A stretch of DNA of 64,000 nucleotides from Ignatzschineria cameli (GCF_003121895.1 NZ_QEWW01000001.1:372001-436000), one strand, 5' to 3'. Numbered from the stretch's first letter, positions 1-8,849 are shown. Program-made: numbers and translations. Notes: generated by a model from the letters alone, not told the origin.

Positions 1-1109
1 AAACGCTTATCAACATAGCTCTCATCCGGCGTGATTTTGTTATCTTCAATAAATTTGCTAACAAGAAGGCTCAAACGAACTTTTTGCTCCGCCTGTTTTG
101 AGAAGATCTGTGTAATCAATTCCATTAATTGATTTGCTTCTTCTTGGCTACGTGGCTGTGGGAAGTTTGATTGTTGCGCCATTGCTTGTGCTTCTGAGAC
201 AACCATTACTTGTGGAACTTCTAACTCATGGTTTTTCTCAAGTGATTCTAAAACAGAAGCTTTGAAGCGGTTATGGATAACGTTATTTAATTCACGCTCC
301 ATATTTTTACGCAATTCTGAACGAAGTTTTTCAACATCACCGTCAGCAATACCGAAACGCTCTGCAAATGTTGCATCAATTTCTGGTAATTCACCAACTT
401 CAACGCTATTTACCGTGATATCAAACTCAGCTTCTTTACCTGCAAGATGATCTGCTTGGTAATCTTCAGGGAAGGTGACCTTAATCGTTTTAGTTTCACC
501 TTTTTTCATACCAACGATCTGATCTTCAAAACCAGGAATCATGCTGTTAGAGCCTAAGATTAATGGAGTGTTGTCAGCTTTACCGCCTTCAAACTCTTCA
601 CCATCAACGCGACCTACAAAGTTGATGTTAACGCGATCTTCAACTTTTGCTGCTTCATCGCTCTCTTTCCAAGTTTGGCTCTGCTTTTGAAGTGTTTTGA
701 GCATATTTTCAAGATCAGCATCTGTTACTTCAGCTTCAAACTTAACTGCTTCGAGCTTGTCAAGGTTGTCTAGCTTAACTTCGGGCATCACTTCAAACTC
801 AGCAGTGAAAGAGTATTTATTCTCTTCTGATGGGCGATCAATCACAGGTTGACCTGCTGGCTCTAGTTTAAGTTCAGTAATGGTTGCTTGATACTTTTTA
901 CCAATCGCTTCGCCGATTACTTCATTTTCAACTTCAGCGCCATGCATATTACGCACAACTTTAACTGGCACTTTACCAGGGCGGAATCCATCAACGCGAA
1001 CGCGACGTGCTAACTCTTTAAGACGTGATTCGATATCTTTCTCAACTTGCTCTGCATCAAGCTCAATAACGACGCGGCGTTTGAGGCCTTCTAATGTTTC
1101 TACTGACAT
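1..1109 (-). CDS. tig: Trigger factor, 3' end cut off by window
   Basis: Ribosome-associated folding chaperone with peptidyl-prolyl isomerase activity that receives nascent chains at the exit tunnel. Read from the ATG at 1107-1109, the minus strand stays open to the window edge (369 codons; the family is about 430 residues, so the last part of the C-terminal domain is missing). The ribosome-docking signature GFRPGKVP lies at residues 41-48. The middle of the protein carries an FKBP-like domain (VNINFVGRVDGEEFEGG, then IPGFEDQIVGM). The helical C-terminal arms follow. The tRNA-Leu and its terminator lie just upstream, so tig probably has its own promoter in the short AT-rich spacer at 1110-1153. 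Identity is certain from the docking signature and domain order. Confidence 0.97.
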   Translation of the reverse strand, partial: MSVETLEGLKRRVVIELDAEQVEKDIESRLKELARRVRVDGFRPGKVPVKVVRNMHGAEVENEVIGEAIGKKYQATITELKLEPAGQPVIDRPSEENKYSFTAEFEVMPEVKLDNLDKLEAVKFEAEVTDADLENMLKTLQKQSQTWKESDEAAKVEDRVNINFVGRVDGEEFEGGKADNTPLILGSNSMIPGFEDQIVGMKKGETKTIKVTFPEDYQADHLAGKEAEFDITVNSVEVGELPEIDATFAERFGIADGDVEKLRSELRKNMERELNNVIHNRFKASVLESLEKNHELEVPQVMVVSEAQAMAQQSNFPQPRSQEEANQLMELITQIFSKQAEQKVRLSLLVSKFIEDNKITPDESYVDKR

Positions 1110-1153
1110 AATTATATACCCGATTCTAAGATTGAATTCTAAAATTGAAAATA

Positions 1154-1181
1154 TAAAAAAAGGTGCTCATTTAAGCACCTT
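1154..1181 (-). terminator. Rho-independent terminator after tRNA-Leu
   Basis: Read on the minus strand, an 8-bp stem AAGGTGCT/AGCACCTT with a 6-nt loop is followed by a run of T. It lies between the 3' end of the tRNA-Leu gene and the start of tig, and would end the tRNA transcript. Confidence 0.85.
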
Positions 1182-1222
1182 CTTCAACTTATTAAGGTGA
1201 TCTCTATCACCATAACTCAATA

Positions 1223-1306
1223 TGGTGCGAGCGGAGAGACTCGAACTCTCACGGATGAACCACTAGATCCTAAGTCTAGCGCGTATACCAATTTCGCCAC
1301 GCTCGC
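1223..1306 (-). tRNA. tRNA-Leu (anticodon UAG)
   Basis: On the minus strand the sequence folds as a class II tRNA. The acceptor stem GCGAGCG pairs with CGCTCGC, the anticodon stem-loop is CTAGA-CTTAGGA-TCTAG giving anticodon TAG, there is a short variable arm, and the T-loop is GTTCGAGTC. The 3' CCA is encoded (TGG at 1223-1225 on the plus strand). It reads CUN leucine codons. A tRNA-Leu directly upstream of tig is a common gammaproteobacterial arrangement. Confidence 0.95.
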
Positions 1307-1924
1307 ATAAGCCGTTAATTATACATTGTCTTTATTGCTTGTCAAGACATTTTGAATTGCCTATTTGGCGCTCTGTCGCTGCTTGAGCATGCAATGAACT
1401 ATGAGGAAAGATGATAATCTATTTTCGTAAAAAAACAAGTATTTTTGTTGCTGAAAAGTTGATCATTCATCTGCCGAGATAGTGAAACACCGTATTTGGA
1501 GGTTTTTAGATTTTCATAAAGAATTGAGTGAAGGACCCATAAAGGATTCTATAAAGATCTAAAGCGTTCTATAAAAAATTTGATAAAGAAGTCTTAGAAA
1601 GAATCTCAAGAAAGGATCTTAAGAAAGGATCTTAAGAGGGCATCATAAAAATGGGCGAATATGAAAGCGATTCTTAATAACTTGATAGTATTGATCTTTA
1701 TCATTTTTAGCGAATCTGTCTGTTTTTGCTTATTATATTGACAATCTAAATTTTAAAGATCAGGTTATAATCAAAAATTAGTATGATATTTGCCCAATTA
1801 AACCCCATTGTAGATAATCCCATTGAAATGATTATTTTCTAAATGATCATTGCTCAAGTGGTTAATTCTCAAATGGTCAAGTTCCAAGTGATCAATTCCC
1901 TTTAAATGATAAGGAATAAAATTT
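1307..1924. other. Long AT-rich intergenic gap with short direct repeats
   Basis: No coding sequence or RNA gene is recognisable in these 618 bases. Two parts have internal repetition. Around 1540-1640 are variants of a purine-rich unit, including a perfect 13-bp tandem pair. Around 1835-1915 is a series of loosely related 14-16 bp units built on CAAGTG/CAAATGGTCAA. The promoter of the following lipoprotein gene should lie in the last 100 bases, but I cannot name a clear -35/-10 pair. Confidence 0.6.
1608..1633. repeat. 13-bp perfect tandem repeat, two copies
   Basis: AAGAAAGGATCTT occurs twice in direct contact (1608-1620 and 1621-1633). Degraded relatives of the unit flank it on both sides. 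Confidence 0.85.
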
Positions 1925-2341
1925 ATGAAAAAATTGAAGTATTTTTTTACAGCATTAATTGTTGCACTCATTGTAACGGCTTGTACAGCGGATAAGGATT
2001 CTCCAGAGGGCGCTGTTCGCCAATTTGTAGAGATGTTTGCAACAGGTGATGCCTCTAATTGGACAAATATTGTCTATATTCCTGATGAAGCCAATACACC
2101 AGAAGAGGCTTTGGGCAAGGCAGTCGTTCAAGAGAAATTATCATTACTTGCTGAAGAAGGGAAAAACTATTATGACTCACAAGGGGGCTTGAAAGATATC
2201 ACCTTCAATAATGTGGAATATAATAAAGATAAGACAGAAGCGACAGTGCTTTTCCAGGTTCATTATAAAAATGGAACAAGTGAAGATCCAGAAGAGATTG
2301 AGACAATGAAAGGAAAAGAGGGCTGGAGAGTGAAGTTTTAA
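1925..2341 (+). CDS. Small lipoprotein, DUF4878-like
   Basis: 138-residue protein with a lipoprotein signal: Lys-rich start, hydrophobic stretch and lipobox VTAC, so Cys20 would be lipidated after cleavage. The mature part begins with a short acidic linker and then SPEGAVRQFVEMFATGD. This is the helix typical of DUF4878/NTF2-like lipoproteins, a cone-shaped fold of unknown ligand. A beta-rich second half follows. The start ATG is preceded by AAGGAATAAAATTT, an acceptable ribosome site. It stands alone: its own terminator follows at 2415-2441. Function is unknown; placement in the inner or outer membrane cannot be decided with confidence. Confidence 0.8.
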   Translation: MKKLKYFFTALIVALIVTACTADKDSPEGAVRQFVEMFATGDASNWTNIVYIPDEANTPEEALGKAVVQEKLSLLAEEGKNYYDSQGGLKDITFNNVEYNKDKTEATVLFQVHYKNGTSEDPEEIETMKGKEGWRVKF

Positions 2342-2414
2342 CTTTCGAGTTGCCATTTTCAGTTAGGAGCTGAAGTAGAAATATAGGTAGAAACTCAAAT
2401 AGAGATTTAGAGAA

Positions 2415-2441
2415 AAAGAACGTTAAGGCGTTCTTTTTTTA
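2415..2441 (+). terminator. Rho-independent terminator of the lipoprotein gene
   Basis: Stem AAAGAACG/CGTTCTTT with loop TTAAGG, followed by continuous T. It lies about 75 bp after the lipoprotein stop codon. Confidence 0.85.
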
Positions 2442-2451
2442 TAACATTACT

Positions 2452-2487
2452 CATCATCAACATCATCAACATCATCAACATCATTGA
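2452..2487. repeat. 9-bp tandem repeat CATCATCAA
   Basis: Three perfect copies (2452-2478) and a fourth imperfect copy (2479-2487) end 17 bp before the start codon of the YiiX-like gene. The array therefore sits in the promoter or leader of that gene, where changes of copy number could matter. Confidence 0.9.
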
Positions 2488-2504
2488 AACGATTAAGGCG
2501 ATAG

Positions 2505-3212
2505 ATGCGCTTGAAGAAGCTATATTTAAGATTAAAATTAATTCTCGTAACGCTCTTGATCTCTATAGGTTTGCTGATAGGCGTAATCACTATTTTGGAG
2601 ATCGATCTCAATCCTTTTAAGGATAGAGATCATTATGAGCCTTGGAATTCAATCTATCAGGATCGATTAGCGGTTGGGGATATTATTTTTCGAACTGCTT
2701 ATGGTAAAGAGAGTCGTTTTGTTCAATGGGTCAGTGGTGGTGAATTCTCCCATATAGCACTTATCACCGCTACAACGCCTGAGATTATTGTGACCCATGC
2801 AACGACCAATGATGAAGCAACGCTTCCTAATCAAGTCTTAGCGACACCTATAGAGAAGTTTCTCTCTCCTACCTTTGCAAAATCATATCTAATAGCGCGA
2901 CCCGAGTTTCTTCCTGAATCGGAGCGCTCTCTCTTTGCAGAGATGGTCGCAGAGCAGGTTGGAGAGCCCTATCTTTTAAAGGGGCGTGATGAGGTTAATC
3001 TCTACTGTACAACTCTTTTAGAGATTCCGTTACAAAAGTTAGCCCCAGACTTAACCGCTCAGTTGAGTTGGCGTGCTCTATCATTACCCGGCGTTGCCGG
3101 TGAATACCTCTTTCCAGATACCTTTCTTTCGTTACCTAATATGTTACCCCTCCTTGTAGATGACAACTGGGTAGAGTCGGTCATATCCGCTGATGGGGAT
3201 GATCAGGATTAG
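2505..3212 (+). CDS. YiiX/YebB-like NlpC/P60-type cysteine hydrolase
   Basis: 235 residues. A basic N-terminus leads into one membrane segment (about residues 10-32), so the rest is probably periplasmic and membrane-anchored. The body matches the permuted papain-fold YiiX family: GDIIFR at 59-63, a histidine in SHIAL (His83), and a cysteine in NLYCTTLLE (Cys168), which are the expected catalytic pair. In this family the reaction is likely amide or peptide-bond hydrolysis of cell-wall or lipid-linked substrates, but the substrate is not established. The ATG was chosen as the first in frame; the Shine-Dalgarno is weak (TTAAGGCG). It converges on rnd with a gap of 22 bp and no obvious terminator. 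Confidence 0.75.
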   Translation: MRLKKLYLRLKLILVTLLISIGLLIGVITILEIDLNPFKDRDHYEPWNSIYQDRLAVGDIIFRTAYGKESRFVQWVSGGEFSHIALITATTPEIIVTHATTNDEATLPNQVLATPIEKFLSPTFAKSYLIARPEFLPESERSLFAEMVAEQVGEPYLLKGRDEVNLYCTTLLEIPLQKLAPDLTAQLSWRALSLPGVAGEYLFPDTFLSLPNMLPLLVDDNWVESVISADGDDQD

Positions 3213-3234
3213 AAGAGTAGATCAAGATGAGGGT

Positions 3235-4131
3235 TTAGGAGCGCTCTTCATCTGCTTGATCGACTGTTGCTTGCTGCCAAAAGTTCTCAATCGTGCGGAT
3301 TAAGCGTTCTTGAATCCCTTCTGAGTAGGAGCTAACAGCATAATCTTGATAGAGTTTATGATCCTTTTTAGCGTAACTCTCTGCAAGGCGAATTAAGATC
3401 TCATCCTTAATAATCCATCGCTTCGGCAGATTTTTTTGAATCGCGATCAGCTCTCGCATTTTAGCTAATGCTTTGAGTAACTGCTTAGCGCTACCTCTTA
3501 ACCGTTTATAGCCTTTTACTTTTTTCCAGGCTAATTCAGGCTGTGGCTCATATCGCTCCCGTTCTGTTAGGGGGGTGAAATGGGAGCGTAGCTCACCCTC
3601 TTTGCCGGCATCACAGATCTCTTTTTGAAGTTTACGATATGTCGGAATAAGGTAGTGAACATCATCGTAAGCATACTTTAGCTGTTCGCTCGTTAGAGGA
3701 CGAAGATCCCACTGTGTACGGGTCTGATCTCGAATAAGATCAACATCGCAATAGTGCAGAACAAGATCGTGGTAGCTCATTCCGACTCGTTGTTGCTGGG
3801 TAATTTGAGCTGCAATTTGTGTATCGAAAACCGGAGTTGGAAGAATATCGAGAGCATGGACAATCGCCTCTAAATCTTGGCTCGCAGAGTGAATAATTTT
3901 AGTGATATGTTCTGCCGTTAAAAGCGCTTTGAGATGGGTGAAATCTTTAAGCGCTAAAGGATCGATGCAGACAGCTTCCTCTTCTGTTGCTAGCTGTATT
4001 AAGCAGAGTTTTGGAAAGTAGGTCTTAACGCGCAAAAACTCTGTATCGAGTGCTAATAACTCAATCTCTTGGAGCTGCTTTTGGCACCATTGATCTAAGG
4101 TTTCTTGAGTATCGATGTAGAGGTCTTTCAT
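3235..4131 (-). CDS. rnd: Ribonuclease D
   Basis: 3'-to-5' exoribonuclease that trims tRNA precursors and other stable RNAs. 298 residues, shorter than the E. coli enzyme (about 375). The DEDDy catalytic core is complete: Exo I DTE (Asp29, Glu31), Exo II HSASQDLE (Asp87), and Exo III with Tyr153 and Asp157 in KYAYDDVHYL. An HRDC-like helical domain follows (about 205-280, with RELIAIQKNLPKRWIIKDE). The length suggests that the second HRDC domain of the E. coli protein is absent. It is monocistronic; the start ATG at 4129-4131 lies about 255 bp from the divergent thiM. Confidence 0.92.
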   Translation of the reverse strand: MKDLYIDTQETLDQWCQKQLQEIELLALDTEFLRVKTYFPKLCLIQLATEEEAVCIDPLALKDFTHLKALLTAEHITKIIHSASQDLEAIVHALDILPTPVFDTQIAAQITQQQRVGMSYHDLVLHYCDVDLIRDQTRTQWDLRPLTSEQLKYAYDDVHYLIPTYRKLQKEICDAGKEGELRSHFTPLTERERYEPQPELAWKKVKGYKRLRGSAKQLLKALAKMRELIAIQKNLPKRWIIKDEILIRLAESYAKKDHKLYQDYAVSSYSEGIQERLIRTIENFWQQATVDQADEERS

Positions 4132-4387
4132 ATCTTATTCCGCAATAGAGTGAGGTTGTTATTATACGGATTTCTTCTCTTTTTGGGTGAAATTGGTTAG
4201 AAATCGGGAATATTCGAAAGGATAGGTACAAAAATTGGCACTTTTACGCGCAAATGATCAGCAGTGATTATCCTGTTTACTCCACTTTTTCAGTGTAAGA
4301 TAGGTGAATCTTATTGTTATATTATCGTTACATTATCGCTACATATTTCTTTATATTATCGATTTTGAATTAAACGGGAGTTCTACC

Positions 4388-5209
4388 ATGGTTCCTTTTT
4401 CTGCACTAAATGCCATCCCTTACTTGATGGAGTATCAAGAGAAATCTCCACTCATCCACTGTATGACCAACGATGTTGTGCAAAATTTTACCGCTAATCT
4501 ACTTCTTGCAACAGGGGGGAGTCCGGCGATGATCCCCGATATTCAAGAGTGTGCGGAGTTTACCGAGATCGCAAGTTCGCTCTTAATCAATGTTGGGACA
4601 TTAACTCAACCGCGAGCAGAAGCGATGCTTCATTCAGCAAAGCAAGCGATGGTTACCGGAACGCCTTGGGTTTTAGATCCTGTTGGAATTGGGGCGGCGC
4701 TCTATTTTCGAACAAAGATCGTCCATGAACTATTAGCTTATCGCCCCACAGTTATTCGGGGTAATATTGCTGAAATCAAGGTTTTAGCAGGAGTTGACGC
4801 AGCAGCTAAAGGGGTTGATTCTCATGAGTCGAGCCGTGATGCGGCGCAATATGCAGAAGCTGTAGCAAGAGCGCTAAAGACCATTGTCGTTATGACAGGT
4901 GAGATCGATTATATTACTGATGGTAGCCGAGGTTATACTATTTCCGTAGGAACGCCACTTTTGACACGGGTCACGGGAACAGGCTGTTCTCTTTCTGCGC
5001 TTGTAGCCGGTATGATTGGTGCTACAGTGGATACGCTCGAGGCAGCTGCAACAGCTTGTTACTTAGTAGCGCTTGCCGGAGAGCTTGCTGCGGAAAAGGT
5101 GACGGGAATAGGCTCCTTTGCTGTGCAATATCTCGATGAAATCTCTAATTTATCGCCTGAACGATTATTGGAGATAGCGAAAAAGGAAGCGCCGGAGATT
5201 CAGTTTTAA
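4388..5209 (+). CDS. thiM: Hydroxyethylthiazole kinase
   Basis: Phosphorylates salvaged 4-methyl-5-hydroxyethylthiazole with ATP, giving the thiazole phosphate used by ThiE. 273 residues from the ATG at 4388, which follows ACGGGAG. A longer reading from 4304 would add 28 hydrophobic residues not seen in the family. Visible hallmarks are HCMTNDVVQNFTAN (24-37), GGSPAM, WVLDPVG (94-100) and the anion-hole/catalytic motif GTGC (197-200, Cys200). It leads the thiM-thiE-thiD group. I searched the 256-bp upstream gap for the conserved elements of a TPP riboswitch (such as CTGAGA) and found none. Confidence 0.95.
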   Translation: MVPFSALNAIPYLMEYQEKSPLIHCMTNDVVQNFTANLLLATGGSPAMIPDIQECAEFTEIASSLLINVGTLTQPRAEAMLHSAKQAMVTGTPWVLDPVGIGAALYFRTKIVHELLAYRPTVIRGNIAEIKVLAGVDAAAKGVDSHESSRDAAQYAEAVARALKTIVVMTGEIDYITDGSRGYTISVGTPLLTRVTGTGCSLSALVAGMIGATVDTLEAAATACYLVALAGELAAEKVTGIGSFAVQYLDEISNLSPERLLEIAKKEAPEIQF

Positions 5210-5358
5210 CGCTTTCTTATATCAAAATAGTATTAAAAATGCTGTGTGAAAACTGTATACAAGCTGTATAAAAATTACATTAAGAATATTGTATTAAGAA
5301 CAATGTGTTAAGAAGATGTTATGACTATGTTAAAACTATATTAAAAGAAGGAGAAAGG

Positions 5359-6033
5359 ATGGGCTATCCTATCATTCGTCGTCAATTGAGTCGTACTTCA
5401 TTTGATCTATCACTCTATCTTGTGCTTGATCCTGAACTTTGCGGGGGAATTGCCGGGATGGTTTCAACTGTTTATGAAGCCGTTGAGCGGGGCGTAACTT
5501 GTGTGCAACTTCGTTCAGAAAAGGAAGTAGATAAGCGTTACTGGTATGATGCCGGTCTACTACTTAAGGCGCTTTTAGAGGATTATGATGTACCACTTAT
5601 TATCAATGACCATATTGATGTCGCGCTAGCGATAGATGCTGATGGCGTTCATATCGGGCAGAAAGATCTTCCTGCAGATGTGGCGCGCCGATTGTTGGGA
5701 CCTAATAAAATTTTAGGGCTCTCGGTAGGTTCAATCTATGAGATGGATCAGGTAAAGCTCCATGATGTTGATTATGTTGGAATTGGGCCGGTCTTTACAA
5801 CATCGACCAAAAAAGATGCGCGAAAAGCATTAGGGGTTGATGGTTTAAGGGCTATCGCGGCTCAAAGAGCAATTCCCAAGGTAGCTATTGGTGGAATCAA
5901 TGCCGAGAATGCAGCAGCAGTGATGAAAAGTGGTGTTGATGGAATTGCTGTTGTTTCTGCAATTTGTGGCCAGGCCGATATTGCTATGGCAACAAGAAGA
6001 TTAGCGATGATTGTACGAGGGGAAGATGAATAA
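5359..6033 (+). CDS. thiE: Thiamine-phosphate synthase
   Basis: Joins hydroxymethylpyrimidine diphosphate and thiazole phosphate to make thiamine monophosphate. Read from the ATG at 5359 it has 224 residues. AAGGAG lies 5 bp upstream, so I prefer this start over the non-ATG-supported extension to 5305. TIM-barrel motifs in order: CVQLRSE, PLIINDHID, DGVHIGQKD, GLSVGS, YVGIGPVF and AIGGI, covering the diphosphate and Mg2+ binding residues. A 149-bp spacer with no clear terminator separates it from thiM. The stop codon overlaps the start of thiD, which indicates translational coupling. Confidence 0.95.
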   Translation: MGYPIIRRQLSRTSFDLSLYLVLDPELCGGIAGMVSTVYEAVERGVTCVQLRSEKEVDKRYWYDAGLLLKALLEDYDVPLIINDHIDVALAIDADGVHIGQKDLPADVARRLLGPNKILGLSVGSIYEMDQVKLHDVDYVGIGPVFTTSTKKDARKALGVDGLRAIAAQRAIPKVAIGGINAENAAAVMKSGVDGIAVVSAICGQADIAMATRRLAMIVRGEDE

Positions 6034-6823
6034 GATTTTAACAATTGCGGGATCAGACCCAAGTGGTGGCGCGGGAATTCAAGCTGATCTTAAGACCTTT
6101 TCGGCATTAGAATGTTATGGTATGGCGATTATCTCGGCGTTGACAGCACAATCGACTCAAGGTGTAACCGGAGTTTTACCTGTTCCTACAGAATTTATAG
6201 AGAAGCAATATCATACGTTGATGGATGACATTGATGTTGATGCGGTCAAAATGGGGGCGCTAGTCAATAGTGAGATTATCACGACTGTGGCTAAGTTATT
6301 GCGTGAGCGCCCGATCCCTTTTGTGGTGTTAGATACTGTCATGATTGCAAAAGGGGGGCATCCTCTGCTAGTTGAAGAGGCAGTAGCGGCAATTCGTGAT
6401 CAACTACTTCCTGTTGCAGATATTATTACCCCGAATCTGCCAGAAGCGGCGACACTTCTCGGCGTGAAAGAGGCTAAAAATCTTGAGGAGATGGCAGAAC
6501 AGGGAAGAGCGCTTCTCTCATTAGGCCCTAAAGCAGTCTTAATGAAAGGAGGACATCTTGAGAGTGAAGAGAGCCCTGATCTCTTAGTGATGGCTAATGA
6601 AGAGCTACTCTTTAGTGGTGCAAGAGTGACGACCAAAAATACTCATGGAACGGGCTGTACGCTCTCTGCTGCAATCGCCGCACTCTATCCCGCACATGGA
6701 GTAAAAAATGGTGTACGTCTTGCGAAAGATTATATCGAAGGTGCCATTCGGCATGCAGATCGATTAAATATAGGGAAAGGAATCGGACCGACTCACCATT
6801 TCTACCGCTGGTGGGGTTGCTAG
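6026..6823 (+). CDS. thiD: HMP/HMP-phosphate kinase
   Basis: Phosphorylates 4-amino-5-hydroxymethyl-2-methylpyrimidine twice to the diphosphate used by ThiE. 265 residues from ATG 6026, which overlaps the end of thiE by 8 bp and follows GAGGGGAA. A start at the TTG of 6011 is less likely because family members begin just before TIAGSDPSGGAG. Ribokinase-fold motifs: GSDPSGGAGIQADLKTF near the N-terminus, the conserved DPV-equivalent segment VLDTVMIAKGG, and NTHGTGCTLSAAIA with the catalytic Cys. With thiM and thiE it forms a salvage set; no thiC, thiG, thiF or thiS is present in the window. Confidence 0.95.
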   Translation: MNKILTIAGSDPSGGAGIQADLKTFSALECYGMAIISALTAQSTQGVTGVLPVPTEFIEKQYHTLMDDIDVDAVKMGALVNSEIITTVAKLLRERPIPFVVLDTVMIAKGGHPLLVEEAVAAIRDQLLPVADIITPNLPEAATLLGVKEAKNLEEMAEQGRALLSLGPKAVLMKGGHLESEESPDLLVMANEELLFSGARVTTKNTHGTGCTLSAAIAALYPAHGVKNGVRLAKDYIEGAIRHADRLNIGKGIGPTHHFYRWWGC

Positions 6824-6848
6824 CTTTAAAAGATCAGGGTATATCAAG

Positions 6849-7469
6849 ATGAAATATAACTTCCAAAATAGTGATCCTCAGCTGATCTACAAATTGTTAG
6901 CCTCTACCGTGGTGCCACGCCCAATCGCTTGGGTAACAACTGTGGGCTCCTCCGGGCAGGCAAATGCCGCACCTTTTAGCTTCTTCAATATTATGGGGAG
7001 TCAGCCCCCGATAGTCGCCTTAGGAATTCAGCATCGGGCAGATGGTAGGGCAAAAGATACCTTACACAATATTCGCGAGCAGAAGATCTTCGGCATTAAT
7101 TTAGTGAAGAGAGATGACGCTCAGCAGATGAATCTAACAAGCGCAGATTATGATTCGGCAGTTGATGAGCTTAAAGAGCATCAGATAGAGACGATAGTGG
7201 GAGAGTTGCTGCCGCTCCCCCTTATTGCAAGTTCTCCTGTTAAGATGGAGTGCCGTCTCTATCAAGAGATACCAACGGGCGAAAATCAAGCAATTATTCT
7301 CGGGGAGATATTAATGCTCCATCTAATTGATGAAGCATTGATCGATGCAGAAGCAGGTTACGTGGATGCTACCCAATTAAATCTAGTTGCACGAATGCAT
7401 GGGCGAGGATGGTATAGTGAGCCGAGCGCTCTCTTTGAGATGTTACGCCCTGATCGTCACAAGGATTAA
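6849..7469 (+). CDS. Flavin reductase-like FMN-binding protein
   Basis: 206 residues with a split-barrel FMN-binding fold of the flavin reductase (DIM6/NTAB) family. N-terminal motifs PRPIAWVTT and ANAAPFSFFN, then PPIVALGI, are the typical phosphate- and isoalloxazine-binding stretches. Members bind FMN and reduce flavin or small substrates with NAD(P)H; the substrate here is unknown. It begins 26 bp after thiD, so it may be read with the thi genes. The start ATG is preceded by ATCAAG, a weak ribosome site. The stop is only 3 bp from the convergent rsgA stop, with no room for a terminator. Confidence 0.8.
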   Translation: MKYNFQNSDPQLIYKLLASTVVPRPIAWVTTVGSSGQANAAPFSFFNIMGSQPPIVALGIQHRADGRAKDTLHNIREQKIFGINLVKRDDAQQMNLTSADYDSAVDELKEHQIETIVGELLPLPLIASSPVKMECRLYQEIPTGENQAIILGEILMLHLIDEALIDAEAGYVDATQLNLVARMHGRGWYSEPSALFEMLRPDRHKD

Positions 7470-7472
7470 TTA

Positions 7473-8465
7473 TTAACGGCGTCTTTTCCCGCGACTTTGC
7501 CGATCATGCATCTCTGCAATAGTTGTTCGAATCTGCAGATAGCTTTCTAAACGACGAAGAGAGATCAATCCCTCTTTAATTGCATCTTGGTAGCGGCAGC
7601 CGGGATCGTCAATATGGCTACAGTTACTAAAGCGGCAAGGGGTTGTAATCGCTTTTAGCTCAGGAAAGCCTTCATCAATAGCGCTTAGTGGCAGATGTTC
7701 AATATTGAAGCTACGAACGCCGGGAGAATCGATCAGATAACTCTCCGGCATCGGAAGATGGTAGAGAGTTGTTGTTGAGGTGGTATGATTCCCTAAGCCG
7801 GTGGAAGCATTAATTTTCTGTGTCTGTAGTGCTAAGGAGGGGATCAGATGATTTGTCAGAGAAGATTTCCCTACGCCTGATTGCCCCACAAAAATTGATG
7901 TTTTGTCTGCGAGTGCCTCTTCAAGTTCTGCGATTAATTCCGGTTGATAGATTGAGGTTTCAAAGATTGGAATCCCAAGCTTGCGATAATCTTCTAAGAA
8001 AGAGAGGTCGATAGAATCATCTATCTGATCGATCTTATTGAGGATAAAGGAGACTTCAATATTGAAGTGATAGGCAGCAATAAGATAGCGATCAATCAGT
8101 GAAGGACTCGGTTCTGGCTTCGGCGCAATCACAATATAGAGTTGATCGATATTTGCCGCTAAGATCTTTTCTGCACCGCCAAAAGCGATACGGGAGAAGT
8201 GATTCTCCCGAGGAAGACGAGCGATCACAACAGGCTCATTCTGCTCTAATTGATAGTAGACATAATCCCCACAGACAATTGCACCAAGGCTTTGACGCAC
8301 TGCGGCTTTATGGAGATTAAGCGCACCATCTTCTAAGGTGACATGTTGCCCATGTTGGGCGATAACACGACCGGGCGTTGCATTTTGTAGCTCTTCATTG
8401 GAGAGAAGCGCTTGTTGGCGCGCTTCAATCACTCGTTTTTGTTGATTCGTAAGACGACGACTCAT
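7473..8465 (-). CDS. rsgA: Ribosome small-subunit-dependent GTPase A
   Basis: Circularly permuted GTPase that checks late 30S subunit assembly. 330 residues. After an OB-fold the G motifs appear in permuted order: NKID (G4, 143-146), then GQSGVGKSS (G1, 194-202), then DSPG (G3, 246-249). The C-terminal zinc-binding knuckle is Cys277, Cys282, His284 and Cys290. The basic tail (RQSRGKRRR) fits rRNA contact. It lies downstream of fdxA on the same strand with a 60-bp gap. All motifs are intact. Confidence 0.97.
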   Translation of the reverse strand: MSRRLTNQQKRVIEARQQALLSNEELQNATPGRVIAQHGQHVTLEDGALNLHKAAVRQSLGAIVCGDYVYYQLEQNEPVVIARLPRENHFSRIAFGGAEKILAANIDQLYIVIAPKPEPSPSLIDRYLIAAYHFNIEVSFILNKIDQIDDSIDLSFLEDYRKLGIPIFETSIYQPELIAELEEALADKTSIFVGQSGVGKSSLTNHLIPSLALQTQKINASTGLGNHTTSTTTLYHLPMPESYLIDSPGVRSFNIEHLPLSAIDEGFPELKAITTPCRFSNCSHIDDPGCRYQDAIKEGLISLRRLESYLQIRTTIAEMHDRQSRGKRRR

Positions 8466-8525
8466 ATTTTTATTATCGCTCTCTGTAGTGACGATTGTAG
8501 AAGGGTTACAGAATCGGTGATCAAA

Positions 8526-8849
8526 TTATTTCTCAAGATGGGGGAGCTTATTAGGAACACCATCCCACTTTTCAGCTTCAGGAAGTGGTGGTTTTTGTTC
8601 TGTAATCACGGGCCATTTTCGTGCTAATTCTGCATTGAGTGCTAGGAAGACCATCTGATCTTCACTCAGATCATCATCTGCAAGGATCGCGCCAGCGGGG
8701 CACTCAGGTTCACAAAGTGTGCAATCGATACACTCATCAGGATCGATTACAAGAAAGTTTGGGCCTTCATGGAAGCAGTCAACAGGACATACCTCTACAC
8801 AGTCGGTATATTTACATAAGATACAATTATCTGTGACGACAAATGTCAT
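8526..8849 (-). CDS. fdxA: Seven-iron ferredoxin
   Basis: Small soluble electron carrier with one [3Fe-4S] and one [4Fe-4S] cluster. 107 residues, standard for the FdxA family. Cysteines 9, 12, 17, 21 and 25 lie in the first half, and 40, 43, 46 and 50 in the second, followed by the typical C-terminal extension of about 50 residues ending in a Pro-rich tail. The start is preceded by AGAG at suitable distance on the minus strand. Physiological partners cannot be inferred from the neighbours. Confidence 0.93.
   Translation of the reverse strand: MTFVVTDNCILCKYTDCVEVCPVDCFHEGPNFLVIDPDECIDCTLCEPECPAGAILADDDLSEDQMVFLALNAELARKWPVITEQKPPLPEAEKWDGVPNKLPHLEK

Noticed and set aside
4132-4387. TPP riboswitch before thiM
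   Set aside because: The conserved THI-box elements were looked for and not found; the region is plain AT-rich sequence.
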